64,000 bases of DNA from an uncultured Bacteroidota bacterium (GTDB lineage Bacteria; Bacteroidota; Bacteroidia; Bacteroidales; F082): NCBI GenBank assembly GCA_937912115.1, contig CALDOI010000048.1:89870-153869 (forward strand), in the 5' to 3' direction. Positions 45,590-54,741 of this stretch are shown here, in pieces. Position numbers and translations under genes: made by a program. The notes beneath the pieces were generated by a model. It was not told the origin of the DNA, did not search any database, and saw only the letters and a program-made list of their open reading frames with translations. The stretch's first letter is position 1, and each line of letters opens with the position of its first letter.

Positions 45590-45805
45590 TTAACCCCATG
45601 AAACAATAACCGGAATTGATTTATCAGGTGTAATGGTAATGGCATCAACCGGGCAATACATCCTGCATAGATGGCAAATCTGGCAATCGGCAGGATATGC
45701 GATTACTGCTTTGCCGGTTCTTTTATCTAATCGTATAACATCGGTAGGACAAGTTTTTACGCATGTCCCGCAACCGATGCACCCGTTTATACTATTGATA
45801 GCCAT
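45590..45805 (-). CDS. Dicluster [4Fe-4S] ferredoxin, AprB-like
   Basis: 71 residues. Two full cluster motifs: CIGCGTCVKTCPTDVIRL and CQICHLCRMYCPVDAI. No signal peptide; it may act in the cytoplasm or travel with the Tat flavoprotein as a hitchhiker. The small dicluster protein next to an AprA/SdhA-type flavoprotein recalls AprAB. Starts 32 bases after the DUF1566 stop, so the unit is continuous. Confidence 0.9.
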   Translation of the reverse strand: MAINSINGCIGCGTCVKTCPTDVIRLDKRTGKAVIAYPADCQICHLCRMYCPVDAITITPDKSIPVIVSWG

Positions 45806-45837
45806 TTTGATTAATTTATGATTGCTTACACAAATAT

Positions 45838-47295
45838 TTACTCCAAATTAAGTATATCTAACAGAGTTTGCGCCTGCTCTTCAGTAATTACAATATCATT
45901 TGAGGCAAAATTAGCTACAAGTTCAGAAGCTGTAGGTGTAGGAGGGCCTCCGACTATTGATTCCAGCTCTTCTGCAGTTACAGTTATACCTATGGTTGCC
46001 AGGTATTCTACTCCGGAAGTAAAATCCGGACCACCGCCGTTACCGCCGCCACCACCTATGTCACCATCGGGGAATACAACTACACGATCAAGGTTAATAC
46101 AATTAGGATTGCCATCAGGTGTTTCGGCCACATCTCCACTACGAACCAATCGCACGTAGTTGTAACGATGAATTTCAGGATTCAATTCCGAAAAGTACTC
46201 TTCTGATTTAGGACCAAAACATATCGATCCTGATCCATGTAAGTCGTTGCCATCAGGGTCTGTGTTATAGCCTGCAGCAAGGAACCAGGCATAAACAGTA
46301 CCTCCATCAACAACTTCGTCACTACCTTCCAGCGGATTGGATGTGCTCGACCAATAAAATGGATAATCGACCTGACCCTTTATATTAGTAAGTTCTGTAA
46401 GGTTAAAAAATGTTGTGTTCATTGAAGGGAAAACACCGGAGTAATCTGCGATACTTTGCAATTCTTTGATATTAGGCAGGCGCCAGTCATCGTAACCATA
46501 CAAGGTGGCGTTTTCAGCATAAGCCAGGGCATCTTCCCAAAGGAATCCCTCGCCGCTATCATCTTGCGACCACATCAAACCGGTAGCATTATCGGTAACT
46601 GTTCCATCATTGTTGTCAACAAAATCGTTGAAGCCATAAGTTTCAGTACCTCGTACAGCCCGTACAAATCTATTACCACTCATCGCTTTAATGTGTCCTG
46701 TCCAATCGTTAACAATAAATGAGGGCTCACCCATCACCTGCTCGTTCTGATATTCGCTTTCTACGAGGTAACGAGTAGCAGTCCATGAATGATGCATCGC
46801 AAGTTCTGAGCCATCACCAACCAGGTAAAAGTAGTCGGTATTGACCCATGGCCAACCCATTGAAAAATCCCTAATAGACCACAACTCTTTTACTGTAGGC
46901 AGACGCCAGTCGCTGTAGCCTCCGGTAGTTAATGTATCGCAATAGCTTGAGGCATCAGCCCATGACATGGCAAAAGTTGATACGGACTGTGTCCATGTCA
47001 AATTAGTAACATTGTCGGTGATGGCGCCATCACCGTTGTCGGTGTAGCTGGGGGAATTTCCAGTGTATTGCGCATCCTGTCCGTAGTACGCTTCTCCTTC
47101 TGTAGGAGGGGTGATTTGTGTGAGATTATCGTAAGTTAATCCCTGGTATGTATCCACAATGGGATAGGTGAGGCTAGCGTTAGTATTGATATCATCAACG
47201 TTATCTTTTTTGCAACCACTCAATAACGAAGTCGCCACCAATAAAAAAGTAAATAAAACTACTGCTAATGATTTTGGTGCATGAACTGATTTCAT
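45838..47295 (-). CDS. DUF1566 (Lcl-type) lipoprotein with Gly-rich linker
   Basis: 485 residues. Lipobox LLSGC followed by KKDN, so it is a lipoprotein. Two DUF1566 units (DGAITDNVTNLTWTQ with DWRLPTVKELWSI; DGTVTDNATGLMWSQDD with DWRLPNIKELQSI). Then comes a Gly-rich linker (about 400-415) and an extra C-terminal helical segment FTSGVEYLATIGITVTAEEL and on, absent in the other three copies. No T9SS tail. It lies between the Spy-like gene (61 bases) and the ferredoxin gene (32 bases), the only copy tied to redox genes. Confidence 0.88.
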   Translation of the reverse strand: MKSVHAPKSLAVVLFTFLLVATSLLSGCKKDNVDDINTNASLTYPIVDTYQGLTYDNLTQITPPTEGEAYYGQDAQYTGNSPSYTDNGDGAITDNVTNLTWTQSVSTFAMSWADASSYCDTLTTGGYSDWRLPTVKELWSIRDFSMGWPWVNTDYFYLVGDGSELAMHHSWTATRYLVESEYQNEQVMGEPSFIVNDWTGHIKAMSGNRFVRAVRGTETYGFNDFVDNNDGTVTDNATGLMWSQDDSGEGFLWEDALAYAENATLYGYDDWRLPNIKELQSIADYSGVFPSMNTTFFNLTELTNIKGQVDYPFYWSSTSNPLEGSDEVVDGGTVYAWFLAAGYNTDPDGNDLHGSGSICFGPKSEEYFSELNPEIHRYNYVRLVRSGDVAETPDGNPNCINLDRVVVFPDGDIGGGGGNGGGPDFTSGVEYLATIGITVTAEELESIVGGPPTPTASELVANFASNDIVITEEQAQTLLDILNLE

Positions 47296-47356
47296 AATTT
47301 TAAATTTAAAATGAATATTTTATTTTTTTACAAATGAATTACGTTACTATGGAACG

Positions 47357-47761
47357 CTATCTCTCTCTTTGTGGTTGTTGTTTACTTTGTTCTTTCAAAT
47401 AAGCTTCGTACTTGCTAGTTTGCTCCTTGGTTAGTTCAGCCTTTACCTGTTTTTCAAAAGCTTTTTTTTGCGTTTCCATTTCTTCCCTGTCGGGGCGGCT
47501 ATTGCCTGAAGTTTCTTCTTTCATCTCTGCAAAATGCGCTTTATACAGTTCAAGTACTTTTGTTTCCTGGGCTGGACTCAATGCAATTTCATCGACCATA
47601 TCGCTAACCATTGTTTCAATTTGTTTGTCGGTAGGAATAGAAGGTGGGCCCTGCTTGCCGCCTTTTTGGCCGCCCGGTTGAGCTTGAATCAGGGTTACAC
47701 TTAAAATTACTGTCATAACGACGAGTAATAAACGAATTGTTATTTTGAATTTTGTTTTCAT
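47357..47761 (-). CDS. Spy/LTXXQ-like periplasmic protein
   Basis: 134 residues from the ATG at 47761; signal peptide ends TLIQAQ. The mature part is helical, with LSPAQETKVLELYKAHF near 68 and LTKEQTSKYEAYLKEQ near 111, the LTXXQ pattern of Spy/CpxP proteins, which are ATP-independent chaperones or metal/stress sensors in the periplasm. The N-terminal linker is rich in Gly, Pro and Gln. It is the first gene after site B, so it leads the unit with the DUF1566 and redox genes. Confidence 0.78.
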   Translation of the reverse strand: MKTKFKITIRLLLVVMTVILSVTLIQAQPGGQKGGKQGPPSIPTDKQIETMVSDMVDEIALSPAQETKVLELYKAHFAEMKEETSGNSRPDREEMETQKKAFEKQVKAELTKEQTSKYEAYLKEQSKQQPQRER

Positions 47762-47794
47762 GATATAATAACTTAATGTTTTATAATTTAAAGG

Positions 47795-47860
47795 CAAAGG
47801 AACAGCCGATTTGATTAAGAAAAAAAAGTATTCAATGGATTGGGTGATTTTATCAACGAA
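47795..47860 (-). promoter_or_regulatory. LytTR-type direct-repeat operator and promoter, site B
   Basis: Read leftward: repeat 1 TTCGTTGAT (47852-47860), repeat 2 TCCATTGAA (47831-47839), 21-base period with CCC in the spacer; 30 bases after the second TTG comes TTCCTTTG (47795-47802), 34 bases before the Spy-like start. Confidence 0.78.
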
Positions 47861-47917
47861 GCAGGTCAATAGGCTATTGTTTTAATTTTCAGTGATATTA
47901 ACTGAATTTACTGAGGA

Positions 47918-47952
47918 CAAAAAAAAGGAACCAACTTATCAGGTCAGTTCCC
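47918..47952 (-). terminator. Rho-independent terminator of the DUF1566 pair
   Basis: On the minus strand GGAACTGACC and GGTTCC form an imperfect hairpin followed by eight T, about 110 bases after the 48060 stop. Confidence 0.7.
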
Positions 47953-48059
47953 TATATCAACGTTTGAGTTTAATGTAACTGAGAAAATTTACCCTTAGTT
48001 TCAGAAGTTAATTAAAGCATTGACAGATTATCATAATGTAATTAATATTTTTGTTTGAT

Positions 48060-49244
48060 TCATTGTACATCACGTACAAGTCGAACATAGTTGTAATAAC
48101 GTTCACCACCTTCGCCCAGCGGACCACCTTCATATTTGGTATCGAAACGAACACCCCCGGCGCCATGAAAATCCTGTCCTTCACCATCAACAGCCATTCC
48201 AAAGGCAACATACCAGGCATAGTAATATGGTTCGCCTGAAGTAAAAGATGCTGATGTACTTGTCCAGTAGTATCCGTAGTCATCGTTACCTGCTTCGTTA
48301 ATTATTGGTGTACAAGTAAAAAACGCAGGATCGATGGCCGGGCCAACTTTTAATTCATCAGTAGCACTGGGTGAGTATCCATAATCGACAATACTTTGAA
48401 GTTCCTTCACATTGGGTAATCTCCAGTTGGAATGTCCTGCAAATTCACTGTTTTCTGCATAAGTCAATGCAGCAACCCAGTATATTCCTTCACCATTATC
48501 ATCCTGCATCCACATCAATCCGGTTGAATTATCTGTAATGGTTCCATCACCATTATCCACATACTCGTTAATACCGTAATCATCACCGCGAACGGCTCTA
48601 ACGTATTTTCCGCCAACAGGTCCCGTAGCTTCTGCTGAGTATGCTTTAATATGACCTGTTACATGATTTACACCCATTGCTGAATTTGAACCGCCTTCAA
48701 CTGTAACACCTACATAGTAATTACTGGACCAAAATTGCTCATCCTTAGTCACATGACCGCTCGCAAGGTTGAAATAATCTGTGTTGAGATATGGCCAGCC
48801 TGAACCAAAATCACTGATTGAGTACAGCTCTTTACAGCTTGGCATACGCCAATCATCATAGCCATTTAATTCAAGGCTCTCGCAATATTCTACAGCTTCA
48901 GCCCATGTATAATCATCTGAGGAAGGTATCTGCTGCCACATTAACCCAGTATTCTGATCAGTGATGGTTCCGTCTTCATTATCCTGATACGACATTGTTT
49001 CACCTACTAGATAATTTGCATCCTGTCCGTAAAGTTCATCACCAGGATTAAGTCCTGTAATAACATTACCATCGGCATCGTAAGTAGCAGTCTGGCCGGT
49101 TGCAATAAGCAGATAGTTGTTTACTTCAGGTACTATTCCGTTGTTATCATCACCGGCATCATCATCTTTTTTACATCCTGTGAAAGTAACCATAAGTGCC
49201 ATGGTTAATACAGGGATCATTTTCAATAAGTTCTCTGGTTTCAT
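48060..49244 (-). CDS. DUF1566 (Lcl-type) lipoprotein, tandem paralogue
   Basis: 394 residues. Signal and lipobox VTFTGC followed by KKDD. Two DUF1566 units: DGTITDQNTGLMWQQ with DWRMPSCKELYSI, then DGTITDNSTGLMWMQDD with NWRLPNVKELQSI; it ends NYVRLVRDVQ without a sorting tail. It is very close in sequence to the gene just upstream (GSNSAMGVNHVTGHIKAYSA versus GSNAAFGVNHVTGHIKAYAA), a recent duplication with a different anchor. 89 bases separate the two, so they may share the site C promoter. Confidence 0.9.
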   Translation of the reverse strand: MKPENLLKMIPVLTMALMVTFTGCKKDDDAGDDNNGIVPEVNNYLLIATGQTATYDADGNVITGLNPGDELYGQDANYLVGETMSYQDNEDGTITDQNTGLMWQQIPSSDDYTWAEAVEYCESLELNGYDDWRMPSCKELYSISDFGSGWPYLNTDYFNLASGHVTKDEQFWSSNYYVGVTVEGGSNSAMGVNHVTGHIKAYSAEATGPVGGKYVRAVRGDDYGINEYVDNGDGTITDNSTGLMWMQDDNGEGIYWVAALTYAENSEFAGHSNWRLPNVKELQSIVDYGYSPSATDELKVGPAIDPAFFTCTPIINEAGNDDYGYYWTSTSASFTSGEPYYYAWYVAFGMAVDGEGQDFHGAGGVRFDTKYEGGPLGEGGERYYNYVRLVRDVQ

Positions 49245-49333
49245 AATATACTGTTATTAAATTATTTGAAGCAAAAATATTATAGTATGGTGTGTTCCTT
49301 AGTGGTGAAAATTTTGAGAATGCCCTGTTCGAT

Positions 49334-50725
49334 CTATTGTTTGATTATAGTTTTTGTATGAACTGCAAAATTAGCCGTGATTACCCTTATGAAATAAACT
49401 CCATTGTTCAGATGGCTGATATCCAGAGTTATATTTTGCTGATTCGATTCTTCTTTTACTAATAGGACTCCGGTAATACTATAAACATAAGCTACAAGTA
49501 TTTCATCATCACCAACTATGGTTAATTGATTTTTTGCAGGATTTGGATAAATCTTTAAACTGTTATTATCCATAGTTGACCCTTCGATACCAGTTGTGCC
49601 AATATTCCTTACCAGCCTTACATAATTGTAATAACGCTCACCATCTTCACCCTGAGGACCGCCTTCATATTTTGTATCGAAACGTACTCCACCTGCTCCG
49701 TGGAAATCCAGTCCTTCGTTGTTTACTGCACGACCAAAAGCAACATACCATCCATAATAATAAGGTTCGCTTGCACGGAAAGGTGCAGATGTGCCGGTCC
49801 AGTAATATGCATAATCGTCATCACCAGCTTCATTGATTATTGGAGTACAATTGAAAATCGGATCAATAGCCGGCCCAACTTTATCAGGATCGGTAGCACT
49901 TGGTGAGTATCCGTAATCAACGATACTATGAAGTTCTTTAACATTTGGCAACCTCCAGTCGTCATGACCTGCAAATTCGCTGCTCTCAGCATATATAAGG
50001 GCTGCTTTCCAGTCAATCCCATCTTCACTGTCATTTTGCGACCACATTAATCCTGTAGCATTGTCAGAGATAGTTCCATCACCATTATCAACATACTCAT
50101 TAACTCCGTATGCATTACCGCGAACAGCCCTGACATATTTACCTCCTACAGGGCCTCCTGAATTTGCGGCATATGCTTTAATATGCCCTGTTACATGATT
50201 TACACCAAAAGCTGCATTTGAACCTCCTTCAACAGTAACACCAACATAAAAGTTGCTTGACCAATATTGCTCATCTTTGGTTATTTGTCCACTGGCAAGT
50301 GTGAAATAATCTGTATTAAGATAAGGCCACCCTACATTAAAATCACTAATTGAAAATAATTCTTTCAGGCTTGGCATTCTCCAGTCATCATATCCTGCGA
50401 ATACAAGGTTTTCACAATAATCAACAGCTTGTTGCCAGATAAAATTCTGTGAATTTGGTACCTGTTGCCACATCAACCCTGTATTTTCATCAGAAATGGT
50501 CCCATCGCTATTATCAGCAAATGAGAACTCAAGGCTTGAGTATTGTGCATCCTGACCATATAGTGAATCACCAGGCGAAGGACATGTAATAGTATTTCCG
50601 TCCTCATCGTAGCACTGGATTTGTCCTGTTTCAACTACTTTGTACTCTTGTGCTGTAAGAGTAAAATTAAGGAGAACTATTACGCAAAGGAAAAACAGTT
50701 TTGAAAGTAAATTAGCCCTTTTCAT
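49334..50725 (-). CDS. DUF1566 (Lcl-type) protein with T9SS sorting domain, tandem paralogue
   Basis: 463 residues from the ATG at 50725, where the signal peptide starts (MKRANLLSKLFFLCVIVLL, cut near TLTAQ). Two DUF1566 units as in the neighbour, then a type A sorting domain from IYPNPAKNQLTIVG to the end. So the same two-unit domain is made once as a T9SS cargo and once as a lipoprotein. First gene after site C. Confidence 0.9.
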   Translation of the reverse strand: MKRANLLSKLFFLCVIVLLNFTLTAQEYKVVETGQIQCYDEDGNTITCPSPGDSLYGQDAQYSSLEFSFADNSDGTISDENTGLMWQQVPNSQNFIWQQAVDYCENLVFAGYDDWRMPSLKELFSISDFNVGWPYLNTDYFTLASGQITKDEQYWSSNFYVGVTVEGGSNAAFGVNHVTGHIKAYAANSGGPVGGKYVRAVRGNAYGVNEYVDNGDGTISDNATGLMWSQNDSEDGIDWKAALIYAESSEFAGHDDWRLPNVKELHSIVDYGYSPSATDPDKVGPAIDPIFNCTPIINEAGDDDYAYYWTGTSAPFRASEPYYYGWYVAFGRAVNNEGLDFHGAGGVRFDTKYEGGPQGEDGERYYNYVRLVRNIGTTGIEGSTMDNNSLKIYPNPAKNQLTIVGDDEILVAYVYSITGVLLVKEESNQQNITLDISHLNNGVYFIRVITANFAVHTKTIIKQ

Positions 50726-50753
50726 ATTCTTGTCTTTTAAAATTATTATGATA

Positions 50754-50819
50754 CAAACATATGGCTTTGATAATGTGCAGAAAAATAAAATCAATGTTTG
50801 GTGGGATATTATCAACGAA
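50754..50819 (-). promoter_or_regulatory. LytTR-type direct-repeat operator and promoter, site C
   Basis: Read leftward: repeat 1 TTCGTTGAT (50811-50819), repeat 2 AACATTGAT (50790-50798), 21-base period with CCC in the spacer; 30 bases after the second TTG comes TATGTTTG (50754-50761), a perfect TAnnTTTG, 29 bases before the start. The best-conserved of the five. Confidence 0.82.
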
Positions 50820-50886
50820 AGGGGAAAATTAGGTTGTCGTTGATGTTGAGTTGTTTCGTGATGTGGTTTCAAAAACTAGTCTGGAG

Positions 50887-50918
50887 TACTAAGCGTAGTC
50901 TCCAGACTACGCTTAGTA
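50887..50918. repeat. Perfect 15-bp inverted repeat (GCGTAGTC family)
   Basis: TACTAAGCGTAGTCT and its exact reverse complement with CC between. No T-run follows. A second, shorter member is at 62221-62241, so this is a dispersed palindrome. Confidence 0.8.
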
Positions 50919-51012
50919 TCAAACTTGTTTATTTTCATAGATATCTCAACGCAGTGGTGAAGTTAGACAAACTGGGTTTTATTTCGTTACACTTTTGAAA
51001 CCTGAGACTAAT
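50919..51012. other. Gene-free DNA between site C and the CotH terminator
   Basis: With the site C region and the palindrome it makes a gap of 369 bases between 50725 and 51095. I see nothing further in it. Confidence 0.4.
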
Positions 51013-51049
51013 AAAAAAACCGGTATAATATCCGAAGATATTTTCCCGG
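51013..51049 (-). terminator. Rho-independent terminator of the VTC-CotH operon
   Basis: On the minus strand CCGG, then AATATC-TTCG-GATATT with a stable TTCG loop, then CCGG and seven T. It lies 45 bases after the CotH stop. Confidence 0.9.
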
Positions 51050-51094
51050 CCAGCTTAACTAAAACCGCAATAAACAAAAACTCTTCTATGATTG

Positions 51095-52471
51095 CTAATT
51101 AACGTACGACAACACTGCACTATTTCTTGATTGCACATGTGTTTTCAAGGTGGCAACTGCCTGATCGAAGTTTGCGTCATAATTAATATATGTATAACCC
51201 GATTCTTCTGCGTAAGCATAATCCTTTAAAAGTTCATAATATCCGGCATAGGTTGTTACCATATCGGAGGGGATAAAAACCTCGTCAATAAATTGTTTTG
51301 CATAAACTTTATATTTTTCTTCATACTCATCAACATCCATCAGGTATCTGATTAATGGCCAGTTGTTTCCAACCTCACTTAACGACAAACTTAAGGCGTT
51401 ACCCATTTTGCCATTTTGTAAAGCTTCGTTATTATCCCAGGGAATCCATGTAAGCAGATTATTATCAGGATTATTATACAAATAGTAGTTGTGTGTCATC
51501 TTACCATATGTATCCCAGTTTTGCATAACAGTATTTGCAGCAAGCCATTTCAAAAATCCATCCACATTTAAAACAGTATTTAGGTTAGATTTCCATTTTT
51601 CAATATCCGTTGTTCTATCAGAACTATTAATGATATTATAAAGTGATTCCACATCTGAATAATCGTTCTCTGCTTCGTTGCTTTTCTTTTCCATTTCCGA
51701 TTCATCAAATGTACCTGAAGCAAAACTGGCGGCATCACCATCAGGTTTATAAAGGTTTCCTTCATCGTTGTTGAACTGGCTTTCCAGCACAGTGTCATCA
51801 ACCTCTTCAACCAAAGTATACACTCCATAGTATTGTGGCCCTGATCCATTATCAATGTAAACAACACAAAACGTAGTTTGGGATGATGCCAAACCGAAAT
51901 TACGGAATAAATCGGCACCAACTTTTTCACGCATAAGCGAAGCATCATCAAAGTTATTGTTAAGATTGAGTTGTTTAAAACCATAAAACCTTTGATTCTC
52001 GAGTTCGGGGTAATCATCTTCAAATTCATCGAAGTCAAGCTTGAAGGATAGTTTATTGTTACCGGATTGGTATGCAGATTGAAGACTGGAATTACCTTTG
52101 TAGCGTACCCCTACATTGTACCAATGTGTATCATTGAATTTAAATGAACAAGGAACCCAAACCATATCATAGTCACTCGAACCCACACCTCCACCTCCGG
52201 GGCCACCCGAACTGCCTAATTGATCATCCAAATCCGACTGCATTATTGACCAATTTGTACTATTTATCACAATATCGAACCTCAAAACAGTATTTTGCTC
52301 AAAAACTACCTGATAATCAGGATCAACATTATTGCTGTGTGTGATTTCTGTCCAGTCGGCATAATCTGAAATCTCTCCCGTTATTTCATCAGTAATATCA
52401 GTTTTTCGACAACTGATTACAATAATCATTATTAAAATGATAATTGAATATCCTAAAATATGTCTTTTCAT
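51095..52471 (-). CDS. CotH kinase-family lipoprotein
   Basis: 458 residues from the ATG at 52471. Lipobox IVISC followed by RK, so lipidated. CotH domain from about 65: RFDIVINSTNWSIM, the RYKGNSSLQSAY segment, KLDFDEFEDD, YYGVYTLVEEVDD, NLYKPDGD and the metal-binding LLTWIPWDNNEAL near 330. A Gly-rich loop (SSGGPGGGGVGSS) sits near 90. Last gene of the VTC-DUF4956-DUF2490-CotH unit, 107 bases after DUF2490, with an AT-rich hairpin in that gap. In other bacteria CotH genes often stand with VTC and DUF4956 genes. The kinase target is unknown. Confidence 0.9.
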   Translation of the reverse strand: MKRHILGYSIIILIMIIVISCRKTDITDEITGEISDYADWTEITHSNNVDPDYQVVFEQNTVLRFDIVINSTNWSIMQSDLDDQLGSSGGPGGGGVGSSDYDMVWVPCSFKFNDTHWYNVGVRYKGNSSLQSAYQSGNNKLSFKLDFDEFEDDYPELENQRFYGFKQLNLNNNFDDASLMREKVGADLFRNFGLASSQTTFCVVYIDNGSGPQYYGVYTLVEEVDDTVLESQFNNDEGNLYKPDGDAASFASGTFDESEMEKKSNEAENDYSDVESLYNIINSSDRTTDIEKWKSNLNTVLNVDGFLKWLAANTVMQNWDTYGKMTHNYYLYNNPDNNLLTWIPWDNNEALQNGKMGNALSLSLSEVGNNWPLIRYLMDVDEYEEKYKVYAKQFIDEVFIPSDMVTTYAGYYELLKDYAYAEESGYTYINYDANFDQAVATLKTHVQSRNSAVLSYVN

Positions 52472-52578
52472 GTGTTTATAATTTATGTATTTATCGGTCA
52501 CATGGAACTCTCATGCAAAAAATAATCATGCCTTTGTGTGTAATAAATGATGATTTTTTACATGTTTGTTTCATCTCT

Positions 52579-53226
52579 CTAAAGTTTTATTTTATAACCT
52601 AGACTAAAAATATGGTTGTTTTTATCTTTCTGAAGATAATAATCAAACCTGTAGCTTGCGCCTATATAGTTTTTCTTAAACAGCTTATAGTCAAGACCGA
52701 GCTTATACCTCACTTTATACATGCTATTATCCGACAGCTGGTGAAACAACTCTGCACTCAGAGTAGGTGTTAACTTACAGTCTTTTATGTCGTAACCAAG
52801 GGCAGCCTTATATCTTAAATATTTGTTATCAGAATCATCATCGGCATAATTAGTATATCGAAGCATTAATTCTGGCATAAACCTGTCGAAATCCTTCTTT
52901 AGAGTAGCACCAAATTCATATCTATGCAGGTATTCAGTATCTTTTTCATCTCTTGGGTTAACAATAAAGCGATAGCCTCCACTTAAGTAAAGCAATTTTA
53001 ATGGTTTGTAAACAATCTCGGTTTCCAACAAGTATCTGTCAACTGAGAAATCATCCTTAAAGCGAGCCTCTGGAGTTATGTTTATTTTAAACTTTTTAAT
53101 TGGTTTTAACGATAGCTTTACCGATGTGCGGTATTCGAAATCGTTTACAACATCCTGTGCGGATACTTGTATCACAATAATAACTAAGCATAGTGCCAAT
53201 AAATATGTTTTTCTAATATTCTTCAT
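52579..53226 (-). CDS. DUF2490 outer-membrane barrel-like protein
   Basis: 215 residues from the ATG at 53226; signal peptide ends IQVSAQ. Beta-strand pattern with alternating hydrophobic and charged residues (ITPEARFKDDFSVDRYLLE, YLSGGYRFIVNP, GLDYKLFKKNYIGASYRF) and a typical end FSLGYKIKL. DUF2490 proteins are predicted small outer-membrane barrels. Third gene of the VTC unit, 14 bases after DUF4956; it may be the outer-membrane part of that system. Confidence 0.8.
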   Translation of the reverse strand: MKNIRKTYLLALCLVIIVIQVSAQDVVNDFEYRTSVKLSLKPIKKFKINITPEARFKDDFSVDRYLLETEIVYKPLKLLYLSGGYRFIVNPRDEKDTEYLHRYEFGATLKKDFDRFMPELMLRYTNYADDDSDNKYLRYKAALGYDIKDCKLTPTLSAELFHQLSDNSMYKVRYKLGLDYKLFKKNYIGASYRFDYYLQKDKNNHIFSLGYKIKL

Positions 53227-53239
53227 GTTCTTACTCCAA

Positions 53240-53932
53240 TTATTTTGTTCCATTTACATTAAAATAAAGTCTGATTATAGCTATATCTTTCAAGAAATCT
53301 ATCCTTTTAATTTCATAGCGAACGATATCAATTCCAGTTCTTTTTTTAAGATCAGCCAATAACACTTCCTCGCTCATTGTGTGGATATTTTCTATCTTTT
53401 CATAAATTAATTTGATAGATTGTTCCTGTTTAAGCATAAGTTGTTTTTCCAGGATCCAAAGTCCAAAAACAATCGCAGTATTTGTAAATACCAGTTCTGC
53501 ATAACTCACCTTTTTATTCGCAAGGGCGTTTATTACTGAAATTCCAATGATTACAAATAGATAGGTCATTTCCTTAATTGGAATAGCATCAGTACGATAT
53601 CTTATAATTCCGAAAATGGCAAACAGTCCTAGAGCAAATCCCAATTCCAATTTTACATTATTAAGCAATGAGCTTAGAAAGAAAACGATAACACCAATGG
53701 CTATGTAGCTAAAATAGAAATCTTTACGCTTACTATTTTTGGCATAGATAAAATGAACAACAATAAAAATAAGTAGGGTGTTTAAAGTGAACCTGACCAA
53801 CAGATCACTGAAGTCATCCATATTAATAAGTTTAATCCCTAAAAAACGGAATTGATCTTCCCAGGTAATAATTTCGGAAATGGCTCCGGTAGTTGAGTTT
53901 ACAATATCAGTTGTAACAAATGTCTCTAACAT
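53240..53932 (-). CDS. DUF4956 membrane protein, VTC partner
   Basis: 230 residues with four membrane helices (about 40-130) and a soluble C-terminal domain (about 145-230: LIYEKIENIHTMSEEVLLADL, then a ferredoxin-like beta-alpha end DIVRYEIKRIDFL). The segment GLFAIFGIIRYRTDAIPIKEM is characteristic of DUF4956. These proteins stand beside VTC-domain genes in many bacteria, which suggests a membrane complex, but function is unproven. 6 bases after the VTC gene. Confidence 0.88.
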   Translation of the reverse strand: MLETFVTTDIVNSTTGAISEIITWEDQFRFLGIKLINMDDFSDLLVRFTLNTLLIFIVVHFIYAKNSKRKDFYFSYIAIGVIVFFLSSLLNNVKLELGFALGLFAIFGIIRYRTDAIPIKEMTYLFVIIGISVINALANKKVSYAELVFTNTAIVFGLWILEKQLMLKQEQSIKLIYEKIENIHTMSEEVLLADLKKRTGIDIVRYEIKRIDFLKDIAIIRLYFNVNGTK

Positions 53933-53938
53933 ATCTTT

Positions 53939-54703
53939 CTAATTTATAGTATATAATTCTCTTTTTGTACTAATTACTTTTTCAATCTTTCTAATCTTAT
54001 TTTTAAAAGCATTCCGCTTAAGCTCACTATCAGTTACCGTACGTCCGATACAATATTTACTAAAGCCTGCGATTTTTAACCGATGATCTCGTAATGCCAA
54101 TTTAAGTGCTGATATTTCTGAATTCCCCTCCGATTTTATCTCAACTATAACCAATTGGTCAAGAGCAACACATTTGTTTTCTTTTTTGTATTGAAGATTC
54201 AGATCTACTGTGCAACGCTCTTTAAAATTTTTATTTACCAGAGTTAAACGGGTAAAATTATTTTGCAAAGATAATTGTAAATCATTGGCACCATAAGGTG
54301 TGTTTGATTGTATAAAGAGATCTTCCTTTTCCGTAAACTTATTACTCGTTACATCTGTTGGTATCCGTTTTTTTATTGTACGCCCCTTATTACTTTTAAA
54401 TTTTATTTCAAGAAACCCAATCCCTGAATTCAAGTATATTCTTTTACGTATCTTATATCGGTTCAGTTTTCCATTATGGTGGGCGGTAAACATGTCATTT
54501 CTCAATGTGTCGAAATATGTTGTTGAATAGGACATTTGATAATTTCCATCAATTTGCAATATATAATATTGATTATCTATTGAATCGAGTAAGGATTGCA
54601 ATTCAGATACTGAAAACCAATATTTATGATCAGTTCTATTCATCAGTTTCACTTTATCCATTTCCTGGAGACTTATAATTTCAAACGATTCAGTATTCAA
54701 CAT
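53939..54703 (-). CDS. VTC-domain polyphosphate-polymerase-like protein
   Basis: 254 residues from the ATG at 54703. The VTC tunnel residues known from yeast Vtc4 are visible: TDHKYWF (Lys27), TTYFDT (61-66), NRYKIRKRIY (81-90), FLEIKFKSNKGR (97-108) and KKRI, then VDLNLQYK and VIVEIKSEG in the second half. Yeast Vtc4 makes polyphosphate from ATP in this fold. No signal peptide or membrane helix: it is cytoplasmic, probably docked to DUF4956. First gene after site D. Confidence 0.9.
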   Translation of the reverse strand: MLNTESFEIISLQEMDKVKLMNRTDHKYWFSVSELQSLLDSIDNQYYILQIDGNYQMSYSTTYFDTLRNDMFTAHHNGKLNRYKIRKRIYLNSGIGFLEIKFKSNKGRTIKKRIPTDVTSNKFTEKEDLFIQSNTPYGANDLQLSLQNNFTRLTLVNKNFKERCTVDLNLQYKKENKCVALDQLVIVEIKSEGNSEISALKLALRDHRLKIAGFSKYCIGRTVTDSELKRNAFKNKIRKIEKVISTKRELYTIN

Positions 54704-54741
54704 AACTACCTTTCTAGTACTTATTAAGTTATTATTTAATG

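Noticed and set aside
49245..49330. Gap before the 48060 DUF1566 gene as a sixth LytTR site
   Set aside because: There is a TATTTTTG-like box but no TTGAT repeats; the gene is more likely served by site C.
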